This document shows positions 1 through 4,893 of a stretch of DNA of 5,990 nucleotides, in pieces (the stretch's first letter is position 1; each line of letters begins with the position of its first letter). Source of the DNA: Methanosarcina sp. UBA402. Lineage in GTDB: Archaea > Halobacteriota > Methanosarcinia > Methanosarcinales > Methanosarcinaceae. The stretch is taken from positions 1-5,990 of the forward strand of contig DADO01000060.1 in assembly GCA_002509325.1 (NCBI GenBank), given 5' to 3'. The translations under genes and the position numbers were made by a program. The notes under the pieces are model-generated. The model saw nothing but the letters and a program-made list of their open reading frames with translations. It was not told the origin of the DNA and searched no databases.

Positions 1-32
1 TTATATTATCGATACTAAGAAGTTCAGAAGAC

Positions 33-52
33 ACAGCCAGCAAGCTGGCTGT
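33..52. repeat. Short hairpin, 8-bp stem
   Basis: ACAGCCAG (33-40) pairs perfectly with CTGGCTGT (45-52) around a 4-base CAAG loop. It is followed by a few T residues. It could be a transcript-end hairpin, or it could lie inside the possible upstream reading frame that stops at 87-89. Confidence 0.5.
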
Positions 53-65
53 TTCTATACAAGAG

Positions 66-120
66 ATGGAGTCGTTTTTGGTATCATAATAAACGACTCC
101 ATTGTATTCAATACTTTTTT
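66..120 (+). terminator. Strong hairpin with T-tract, terminator-like
   Basis: ATGGAGTCGTTT (66-77) is perfectly complementary to AAACGACTCCAT (91-102), a 12-bp stem with a 13-base loop. It is followed by a small GTATT-c-AATAC inverted repeat (104-114) and then six T residues (115-120). The stem plus U-tract is the form expected at a transcript 3' end, and archaeal termination depends mainly on the T-tract. A stop codon in one open frame (87-89) falls in the loop, consistent with the end of a gene coming from the left. The stem could also be part of a small mobile-element remnant, but no element was recognised. Confidence 0.45.
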
Positions 121-187
121 AATTATGCCTTCATTTGTAAAAAACAGGTTTCGAAACTAAGGGTATTCGGAACTACTGAACAGTCAA

Positions 188-208
188 CAAGCCAGAGGGT
201 TTGGCTTG
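188..208. repeat. Hairpin, 9-bp stem with one G-U pair
   Basis: CAAGCCAGA (188-196) pairs with TTTGGCTTG (200-208) around a GGG loop, with one G-U pair. It sits directly before the first unit of the tandem array. If the promoter lies to its left, it would be in the 5' leader of the NAD(P)HX gene. No known riboswitch class was recognised. Confidence 0.45.
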
Positions 209-210
209 CA

Positions 211-358
211 GAAACGTTTGAAAAGTTAACAGGGAACGAAGACTAAAGAAACGTTTGAAAAGTTAACAGAGAACGGAGATTAAAAGAAACGTTTGAATGT
301 TAATCGGGAAGGAAGACTAAAGAAACGTTTAAAGGTTAACAGGCAGCAGAAGACTAAA
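211..358. repeat. Four imperfect ~37-bp tandem repeats
   Basis: Four head-to-tail units occur at 211-247, 248-285, 286-321 and 322-358, of 37, 38, 36 and 37 bp. Every unit starts with GAAACGTTT and ends with GA(C/T)TAAA. A GTTAAC or GTTAAT box lies about 15 bases in. The core AAACGTTT is a perfect 8-bp palindrome and GTTAAC a 6-bp one, so the array presents evenly spaced symmetric sites about 3.5 helical turns apart. There are no unique spacers, so it is not a CRISPR array. The array ends 24 bases before the start codon at 383. It could be a regulatory-protein binding array, part of a leader transcript, or simple slippage-derived DNA. The sequence alone does not decide. Confidence 0.85.
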
Positions 359-382
359 TGAGATAAGCCGGCAGAGGATATT

Positions 383-1891
383 ATGAGGTGCATCAGTTCT
401 TTGAGGATGAAGGCGATAGACAGAAATTGTGAATGCCTTGGACTTCTACCTATCCAGTTAATGGAAAATGCAGGAGCTGTTATTACACAGAACATCCGGG
501 AAAAACTTGAAAGTGGCAGGGTACTTTTTATCGCAGGGCGGGGAAACAATGGAGGAGATGCTTTTGTCGCAGCCAGGCACCTTGCCTGCTCTTCTGGATA
601 CACTGTAAAGGTGATCCTGCTGGGAAAAGCCAGGGATATAGGAACAAAAGAAGCTTTCCACAATTTTTCCCTGTTGAAGTTCAGCCGCGTGGAGGTTCTC
701 GAAATAACGGATTCAAACCAGCTTGAAGCTGCAGCTTTAGACTGGTTTTCAGAAGCTGACTTACTCGTAGATGCGGTATTCGGAACCGGTATAAAAGGTA
801 AAATAAAAGAGCCTGAATCAACAGCTATTGACCTTATAAATCAGGAAGGGAAAGCCGGAAAAACCATAATCTCGGTTGATATTCCTTCAGGACTCGACCC
901 TGATGGCAAAAGCTTTGAAAAAGCTGTGCATGCAGAGCTTACAGTTACATTTCACCGTATGAAAATAGGGCTTTTGAGCGAGAAGGCAAAAGAATATACT
1001 GGTGTGATAAAGGTTGCCGAGATAGGGATCTTTGCTGATGCCGAACAATATGTCGGATCCGGAGACCTCATGATGCTTCACAGGCGGAAGTCAGAGGGAC
1101 ACAAAGGCGATTCTGGAAAAATCCTTGTTATAGGAGGCGGCCCATACTCAGGAGCTCCTGCTCTTGCAGCCCTTGCAGCTCTTAAGGCAGGGGCAGACCT
1201 TGTAACCGTAGCAGTCCCTGCACCTGTAGCCGAAATCGTGGCATCCTATTCTCCAGACCTGATTGTCCGAAAACTCTCTTCGACTATTCTCTGCCCGGAA
1301 GACCTTTCCATCCTTATGGATCTTATAAATTCCCATGACGTGGTCGTGATGGGAATGGGGTTAGGGAGAGCAGCGGAAACCCTGGAAGCCGTCCGAAAAA
1401 TCCTGCCATTTTGCAGGAAAGCCGTCCTTGATGCCGATGCCCTCTCAGCTCTATTAGGCCCTATTTTTGAAAGCCTTGCAGGCAATTGCGAACTGATAGT
1501 AACCCCGCATGCAGGAGAGTTTGCCCGCTTGAGAGATATGGAAACTCCTGAGAGTGTAGAGTCCCGTATTAAAGCCATAAGGGAATTTTCTGAGGAAAAC
1601 GGGGCTATAACGCTTCTCAAAGGAAAAATCGATATTATTTCGGATGGAAAACAGACCCTGCTGAATAGGACCGGAAATGCGGGCATGACGGTAGGAGGTA
1701 CAGGAGATGTCCTTGCAGGGCTTACAGGATCACTTTTCTCCAAAAATCCCGCATTCTTTGCAGCAGCCTGTGCTGCGTATATTAACGGGGCAGCCGGGGA
1801 TCTGGCTTTTGAAAAAGCAGGCAACGGATTGCTTGCAACGGACGTTATAGAGAAAATTCCTGAAATTATTAAAGAGGCAGAAATAGGGTAA
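383..1891 (+). CDS. nnr: Bifunctional NAD(P)HX epimerase / ADP-dependent NAD(P)HX dehydratase
   Basis: This cytoplasmic repair enzyme recovers NAD(P)H that has become hydrated. The N-terminal half epimerises R- and S-NAD(P)HX, and the C-terminal half dehydrates S-NAD(P)HX using ADP. Of 502 residues, roughly 1-220 form the NnrE (YjeF_N) domain, with MENAG at 27-31, NNGGD at 55-59, DAVFGTG at 130-136 and IPSGLDPDG at 167-175. Residues about 235-502 form the ribokinase-like NnrD (carbohydrate kinase/YjeF_C) domain, with KILVIGGG at 246-253, LDADAL at 349-354, PHAGEF at 375-380 and GGTGDVLAG at 438-446. D442 of GGTGD is the expected catalytic Asp. The length is normal for the fused form. The ATG at 383 is preceded by GAGG (374-377) and an in-frame stop at 359-361, and the N-terminus starts as family members do. 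It is the first clear gene of the row and has the repeat array in front of it. Confidence 0.95.
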   Translation: MRCISSLRMKAIDRNCECLGLLPIQLMENAGAVITQNIREKLESGRVLFIAGRGNNGGDAFVAARHLACSSGYTVKVILLGKARDIGTKEAFHNFSLLKFSRVEVLEITDSNQLEAAALDWFSEADLLVDAVFGTGIKGKIKEPESTAIDLINQEGKAGKTIISVDIPSGLDPDGKSFEKAVHAELTVTFHRMKIGLLSEKAKEYTGVIKVAEIGIFADAEQYVGSGDLMMLHRRKSEGHKGDSGKILVIGGGPYSGAPALAALAALKAGADLVTVAVPAPVAEIVASYSPDLIVRKLSSTILCPEDLSILMDLINSHDVVVMGMGLGRAAETLEAVRKILPFCRKAVLDADALSALLGPIFESLAGNCELIVTPHAGEFARLRDMETPESVESRIKAIREFSEENGAITLLKGKIDIISDGKQTLLNRTGNAGMTVGGTGDVLAGLTGSLFSKNPAFFAAACAAYINGAAGDLAFEKAGNGLLATDVIEKIPEIIKEAEIG

Positions 1892-1903
1892 AAAAGATAA
1901 AGT

Positions 1904-1925
1904 AAAGTTTAAATGTAAAATATTG
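1904..1925 (+). promoter_or_regulatory. Possible TATA element for the 61-residue gene
   Basis: The 64-bp gap after the NAD(P)HX gene contains GTTTAAATG (1907-1915) preceded by purine-rich DNA, resembling an archaeal BRE/TATA pair. About 26 bases downstream a start site would fall near 1935-1940, just upstream of the ribosome binding site at 1943-1947. The whole gap is AT-rich, so the match may be chance, and cotranscription with the gene upstream remains possible. Confidence 0.25.
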
Positions 1926-1955
1926 TAAATTTGCTAAAATGGGGAGGCAACTAAT

Positions 1956-2141
1956 ATGGTACAACAGATTGAAAGGAAAATCGAGCTGGAAATCGAAAGA
2001 AACAGGATAAGGATGACGGTTTTTCACGGGGAAGACGAACAGGTAATAAAACTCAACCTTGAAGAAGCCAGAGAACTTGTAGAAGACCTGGATAAAATAC
2101 TTGAAGACTATTCACAAAGAAAACAGATAAGAATCGACTGA
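1956..2141 (+). CDS. Small conserved-looking protein of unknown function (61 aa)
   Basis: I do not recognise a named family. The reading frame is well supported as a real gene: a strong GGAGG (1943-1947) lies 8 bases before the ATG, and the composition is protein-like. The product is very rich in charged residues, has no cysteine and has no signal peptide or membrane segment. Residues about 3-32 look like a beta-hairpin of alternating charged and hydrophobic residues (IELEIE, IRMTVFHG, QVIKLN). Residues about 35-51 (EEARELVEDLDKILEDY) look like an amphipathic helix, giving a small beta-beta-alpha unit followed by a basic tail. Such a fold could dimerise or act as an adaptor, but that is inference. 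It sits between the NAD(P)HX repair gene and moaC, is read the same way, and may be cotranscribed with the former. Confidence 0.8.
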   Translation: MVQQIERKIELEIERNRIRMTVFHGEDEQVIKLNLEEARELVEDLDKILEDYSQRKQIRID

Positions 2142-2151
2142 TCCAGAAAAA

Positions 2152-2197
2152 ATCAAGACCCCGATATAAAATATATCAAGATCCAGATATAAAATAT
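2152..2197. repeat. 23-bp direct repeat, two adjacent copies
   Basis: Two back-to-back 23-bp copies (2152-2174 and 2175-2197) begin ATCAAGA and end GATATAAAATAT, and differ at only two positions. Looser echoes of the AGATATAAAATA part follow at about 2227-2240 and 2309-2322. Each copy contains a TATAAAATA string that could act as a TATA element. The repeat lies in the ~200-bp spacer before moaC, which otherwise shows no gene. Confidence 0.7.
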
Positions 2198-2339
2198 AGA
2201 AAAGCCAGGAAAAAGGCCTGAAAGTCAGATAAAAGATATGGAAAGCACTGAATAATCAGGAAAAAGGGAATTAAAAGCCAATTTTACTTGAAATCAGATA
2301 TCCTGAGGTCAATATAAAATAGAAAAACGCGGTGATATT

Positions 2340-2807
2340 GTGGAAAAGCAATTTACTCACATTGAAGCCGGCAGAGCGCGTATGGTAGATATCAGCGAAA
2401 AACATGAGGTCCCCAGATTGGCGCGAGCTGCAGGAGAAATAATACTTTCCAGGGAAACTATAGAGAAGATAAGAACCGGAAATGTAGAAAAAGGCAACGT
2501 ACTCGCAACTGCGCGGGTTGCAGCCATACTTGCGATTAAAAAGACCCCGGAAATAATCCCAATGTGCCACCAGATCCCGATCACTGCCATAGACGTGGAT
2601 TTTGAAATTGGAGAAGAGACGATTTCGGCTGGGGTAGAAGTCAGGACTGTCGGGAAAACAGGAGTTGAAATGGAAGCCCTGACAGGAGTTTCGGCTGCTC
2701 TGCTGACGATATGGGATATGGTAAAATCGGCGGAAAAAGATGATAGTGGGAATTATCCCAATACCTCAATACAAGATATAAGGGTGCTCGAAAAGCTCAA
2801 AGGGTAA
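2340..2807 (+). CDS. moaC: Cyclic pyranopterin monophosphate synthase MoaC
   Basis: MoaC acts in the second half of the first step of molybdopterin synthesis. It converts the 3',8-cyclo-GTP intermediate made by MoaA into cyclic pyranopterin monophosphate. In a methanogen the pterin is needed for Mo/W enzymes such as formylmethanofuran dehydrogenase. The 155 residues match the usual length. Visible motifs are MVDISEK (15-21), KGNVLATARVA (51-61), PMCHQIP (74-80), VRTVGKTGVEMEALTGVS (101-118) and IWDMVKSAEKD (124-134). K51, H77, D126 and K129 occupy the positions of the family's conserved catalytic residues. The start is GTG at 2340, chosen because GGTGAT (2331-2336) lies immediately upstream as a ribosome binding site and the N-terminus matches the family. 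No moaA, moaB or moaE is in the window, so the pathway genes are scattered. Confidence 0.96.
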   Translation: MEKQFTHIEAGRARMVDISEKHEVPRLARAAGEIILSRETIEKIRTGNVEKGNVLATARVAAILAIKKTPEIIPMCHQIPITAIDVDFEIGEETISAGVEVRTVGKTGVEMEALTGVSAALLTIWDMVKSAEKDDSGNYPNTSIQDIRVLEKLKG

Positions 2808-2825
2808 AGGCCAGGGTAAGCCCGT

Positions 2826-2848
2826 AAAAAAATAAGCTTTTTAAAGGA
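2826..2848 (+). promoter_or_regulatory. Possible promoter of prs
   Basis: The 77-bp gap before prs contains an A-run followed by CTTTTTAAAG (2837-2846), a plausible BRE/TATA element. A start site about 25 bases further on would fall near 2868, giving a short leader that keeps the ribosome binding site at 2873-2877. GGTTATATC (2851-2859) is an alternative element but would leave too little leader. Evidence is positional only. Confidence 0.3.
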
Positions 2849-2884
2849 TGGGTTATATCAACACGGCAGACTGAGGTATATATC

Positions 2885-3736
2885 TTGAAGATCATAGGTG
2901 GACCAGCATCTCAATTACTTGCCAGCCGAACTGCCCGGGCTTTAGGGACAAAGCCTGTGCTTTGCGAATTCAATCGTTTCCCTGATGGAGAGCTTTATCT
3001 CCGGATTACGGAAGAGACCGAAAACGAGCGCGTGGCCCTTATCCAGAGTACGCCCACAGATTCGGACTTTGTTTCCCTGCTCCAGCTTATTGATGCCTGT
3101 GAAGGGGCAAGAGAGCTCAATGTCGTGATCCCTTACATGGGGTATGCCAGACAGGACAAGAAGTTCAAGCCTGGAGAGCCTATCAGTGCCCATGCAGTTG
3201 CCCGCTGTATCAGGGCTGACCGGGTTTTTACAATAAATATCCACGAAAAAAGCGTGCTTAAACATTTCCCTTGCCCTGCAGAAAACCTTGACGCAGCTAA
3301 ACTGGTTGGGGAGTATATTGCAGGGCTTGGGCTGAAAGACCCTCTTCTGATTGCTCCTGATTCCGGAGCCGAAGGGCTCGTGAAGAATGTATCTTCAGGT
3401 CTTGGCTTTGAGTACGATCACCTGGAGAAAACGAGACTTAGCGGAGATACGGTTGTGATCAAGACAAAGAATCTTGACGTAACAGGCAGGCATGTTGTCC
3501 TTGTCGATGATATGATCGCAACGGGTGGGACCATGGCCGAATCTATCAGGATGCTCAGAGACCAGGGAGCAGCCAGAGTTTACATTGCCTGTGTACATCC
3601 TGTACTTGCAAGGAATGCAGTGCTGAGGCTCTTCAATGCGGGTGTAAAGGATATAATCGGGACCGATACCCTTGAAAGAGCAGAAAGCCAGTTGAGCGTT
3701 GCTCCCCTGATTGCAGATGCCCTGAAAGGGCTCTGA
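2885..3736 (+). CDS. prs: Ribose-phosphate pyrophosphokinase (PRPP synthetase)
   Basis: The enzyme transfers pyrophosphate from ATP to ribose 5-phosphate, making PRPP for purine, pyrimidine, histidine, tryptophan and, in methanogens, methanopterin synthesis. At 283 residues it is the short archaeal form, compared with ~310-320 in bacteria. Motifs: FPDGE (32-36), the nucleotide-binding loop region PYMGYARQDKKFKPGEPIS (83-101), INIHEKSVLKHF (118-129) in place of the bacterial DLHA-QIQGFF segment, APDSGAEG (157-164), EKTR (181-184), and the PRPP-binding loop VVLVDDMIATGGT (204-216). I chose the TTG start at 2885 because GAGGT (2873-2877) lies 7 bases upstream and MKIIGGPASQ fits the family N-terminus. 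The final codons (Lys-Gly-Leu-stop) lie inside a short tandem repeat that continues past the gene. Confidence 0.96.
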   Translation: MKIIGGPASQLLASRTARALGTKPVLCEFNRFPDGELYLRITEETENERVALIQSTPTDSDFVSLLQLIDACEGARELNVVIPYMGYARQDKKFKPGEPISAHAVARCIRADRVFTINIHEKSVLKHFPCPAENLDAAKLVGEYIAGLGLKDPLLIAPDSGAEGLVKNVSSGLGFEYDHLEKTRLSGDTVVIKTKNLDVTGRHVVLVDDMIATGGTMAESIRMLRDQGAARVYIACVHPVLARNAVLRLFNAGVKDIIGTDTLERAESQLSVAPLIADALKGL

Positions 3737-3789
3737 CTAACTTCGAAAGGCTCTGAATAACCTTCAAAGGGCCCTGACTAAAATACTTC
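3724..3789. repeat. Three ~21-bp repeats covering the prs stop codon
   Basis: Unit 1 (3724-3744) and unit 2 (3745-3765) are both 21 bp and of the form GAAAGG(G)CTCTGA(C/A)TAAC(C)TTC. Unit 3 (3766-3789) is a 24-bp variant starting AAAGGGCCCTGACTAA. The TGA stop of prs (3734-3736) is in unit 1. Units 2 and 3 therefore repeat the end of the gene, including a copy of the stop, in untranslated DNA. The array lies directly before T-tracts and may be part of the transcript 3' end. Confidence 0.75.
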
Positions 3790-3790
3790 A

Positions 3791-3832
3791 ATTTTTATTA
3801 CCGTTAACTATTTTTTATGTTCTGTTGTTTTT
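3791..3832 (+). terminator. T-tract cluster after prs
   Basis: Three runs of T occur on the coding strand: 3792-3796, 3811-3816 and 3828-3832. Archaeal RNA polymerase commonly terminates at such oligo-T stretches without needing a hairpin. The same AT-rich block must also hold the promoter of the next gene at 3839 unless transcription reads through, and TTTTTTATG at 3811-3819 could serve as its TATA element. Confidence 0.4.
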
Positions 3833-3838
3833 AGTACT

Positions 3839-4744
3839 ATGACCCTTCCAGAAATCTGTCCACTTGATGAAAGCCAGGTATGTAAAGGGCGGGAATGCCA
3901 CCTCTTTTGCCTTGAGTGGAGAACAAAAGAACCCACCTGCCTTATAGGCTATAGCGCAACAAGTAAAATTAAGTCGGGGAAAGCTGACCGCAAAAGGGAT
4001 ACCTATGCTGAAGAGACTTTCCGCAAATTAGGCAGGCAGCCCCTCTCCAAAAGAAAAAATGTCTCTGAAAAAGGAGACTGGATCCCCAAAAGGCTCACAG
4101 AAAGACCTCCAGTAAGGTCTCCTGAAAGACCTGTTGAAAAGAAAGAGAGAAGCTTTACTCAAAAAAATGTCTCTGAAAAAGGAGACTGGATCCCCAAAAG
4201 GCTCACTGAAAGACCTCAGATAAGGTCACCTGAAAGATCCATTGAAAGGAAAGAAAGAAACTTTACTCAGAGCCGAGACTTTCAGGAGGCAACTGTAATA
4301 ATTCCTGGCTCACAACCTGAGAGAAATTATGATGAAAGGCTCAGAGAAAGTCATGATGAAAGGCTCAGAGAAAGTCATGATGAAAGGCTCAGAGAAAGTC
4401 ATGATGAAAGGCTCAAAGAAAGGTACGTTGCCAGTGATGCCGAAAAAGCCTCAATACGGCTGGAGCCCAGATTGAAAAAAGAAGCGATTGAACAGAATTC
4501 AGTTATATATGCAAAGATTCAGCCAAAAATCCAGGAAAAACCAAGGACTCCGGAGAGAGTAATTTCAAGAGATAGGCACACGACAATCTTTACAGCCTTT
4601 GATGCCGATAAAAAAGATAACTCTTGTCTCTCAGGAAGAGAAGAGAAAACAAAAGGAGCCTCTCAGAATAGGGAAAAACGTAAGAAGCTTGAAGATGTGA
4701 TGGAAATAGACCTTCCTGACACTTATGATGAGTTCTGGAGTTAA
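3839..4744 (+). CDS. Unrecognised Cys-rich N-terminus / repetitive charged protein (301 aa)
   Basis: I do not recognise a named family. Three zones are visible. Residues 1-40 have five cysteines (C7, C15, C20, C24, C34) in a C-x7-C-x4-C-x3-C-x9-C pattern, suggesting a small Zn or Fe-S site. Residues ~41-280 are highly charged, low in hydrophobics and probably disordered. They contain a 36-residue tandem duplication (73-108 and 109-144, 30/36 identical) and four copies of the octapeptide DERLRESH (165-196). RSPER or RTPER occurs three times. The C-terminus (~284-301) is acidic and aromatic, ending IDLPDTYDEFWS, and looks like a conserved docking motif. No signal peptide or membrane segment is seen. 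The ATG at 3839 has no clear ribosome binding site, so the message may be leaderless or the start weak. However, the cysteine cluster supports translation from here. A scaffold or nucleic-acid-associated role is only a guess. Confidence 0.8.
   Translation: MTLPEICPLDESQVCKGRECHLFCLEWRTKEPTCLIGYSATSKIKSGKADRKRDTYAEETFRKLGRQPLSKRKNVSEKGDWIPKRLTERPPVRSPERPVEKKERSFTQKNVSEKGDWIPKRLTERPQIRSPERSIERKERNFTQSRDFQEATVIIPGSQPERNYDERLRESHDERLRESHDERLRESHDERLKERYVASDAEKASIRLEPRLKKEAIEQNSVIYAKIQPKIQEKPRTPERVISRDRHTTIFTAFDADKKDNSCLSGREEKTKGASQNREKRKKLEDVMEIDLPDTYDEFWS
4055..4270 (+). repeat. 108-bp in-frame tandem duplication
   Basis: Copies at 4055-4162 and 4163-4270 match without gaps at 96 of 108 positions by my count, and the first 44 bases are identical. 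Each encodes 36 residues starting KNVSEKGDWIPKRLTERP and ending FTQ. The copies differ at six residues, mostly conservatively (Val/Ile, Lys/Arg), which suggests the duplication is not brand new and the segment is under some constraint. Confidence 0.95.
4331..4426 (+). repeat. 24-bp in-frame tandem repeat, four copies
   Basis: Units at 4331-4354, 4355-4378 and 4379-4402 are identical. The fourth (4403-4426) has drifted, mainly at its 3' end. Each unit encodes DERLRESH, and the last reads DERLKERY. Identity at the DNA level points to recent slippage or unequal exchange, so copy number probably differs between strains. Confidence 0.95.
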
Positions 4745-4806
4745 ACCCCTCAGCTTGAATAGGAAGGAATTATAAGGAAACAAATTGCAGTCTGAGAGAC
4801 ACTTTT

Positions 4807-4830
4807 GAGCTCACAAGCTTCTCATTTTTT
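4807..4830 (+). terminator. Small hairpin plus T6, terminator-like
   Basis: GAGCT (4807-4811) pairs with AGCTT (4816-4820, including one G-U) around a CACA loop. A run of six T residues follows at 4825-4830, with further T-rich DNA after it. It lies about 65 bases past the stop of the repeat-protein gene, a sensible place for its transcript to end. The stem is short, so the T-tract is the main evidence. Confidence 0.35.
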
Positions 4831-4833
4831 ATC

Positions 4834-4852
4834 TGCTTAAATTTTATTTTGT
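4834..4852 (+). promoter_or_regulatory. Possible promoter of the CDIN1-like gene
   Basis: GCTTAAATTTTATTTTG (4835-4851) is an AT-rich TATA-like element. A start site about 25 bases downstream would fall near 4870, giving a leader of roughly 25 bases before the ATG at 4894. The match is loose and the only support is its position. Confidence 0.25.
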
Positions 4853-4893
4853 ATGCCCTGGAAAAAAACAAAAAAGGAATATGATGATTCAGG

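Larger units (their letters stand above)
1..382. other. Left-edge non-coding region with hairpins and repeats
   Basis: This stretch shows no convincing complete gene on either strand. From left to right it holds a short hairpin, a strong hairpin followed by T-rich DNA, a 10-bp perfect palindrome (GTTTCGAAAC, 148-157), a third hairpin, and a four-unit tandem repeat that runs almost to the start of the first gene. The frame beginning at base 3 is open to a TAA at 87-89 and could be the last 28 codons of a gene entering from the left. Its composition (Ser, Glu, Asp, Ala, Lys) is protein-like, but it is too short to trust. A second frame is open from 2 to 160 and is even less convincing. I read the region as the 3' end or spacer of an upstream unit plus the leader of the gene at 383. 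Confidence 0.5.

Noticed and set aside
2..160. Open frame at the left edge in a second phase
   Set aside because: It has no start codon until base 125 and spans both hairpins. The competing frame ending at 89 looks more protein-like, and neither is well supported.
211..358. CRISPR array
   Set aside because: The units are conserved over their whole length and directly adjoin each other. There are no unique spacers and no cas genes nearby.
1..382. Insertion sequence or MITE remnant
   Set aside because: Hairpins are present, but I could not find matching terminal inverted repeats with target-site duplications or any transposase-like frame.
280..663. 127-codon open frame on the - strand over the repeat array
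   Set aside because: It overlaps the start of the NAD(P)HX gene, and its C-terminal repetition (LTFKRFF) is just the tandem DNA repeat read in reverse.
1246..1824. 192-codon open frame on the - strand
   Set aside because: It lies entirely within the well-supported NAD(P)HX gene, has no recognisable domain or ribosome binding site, and is a shadow of the + strand codons.
2204..2220. Possible hairpin around CAGG...CCTG before moaC
   Set aside because: Only four base pairs form, with no T-tract, so it is not distinguishable from chance.
2271..2590. - strand open frames opposite moaC
   Set aside because: moaC has complete family motifs on the + strand. The reverse frames carry no motif and no start signals.
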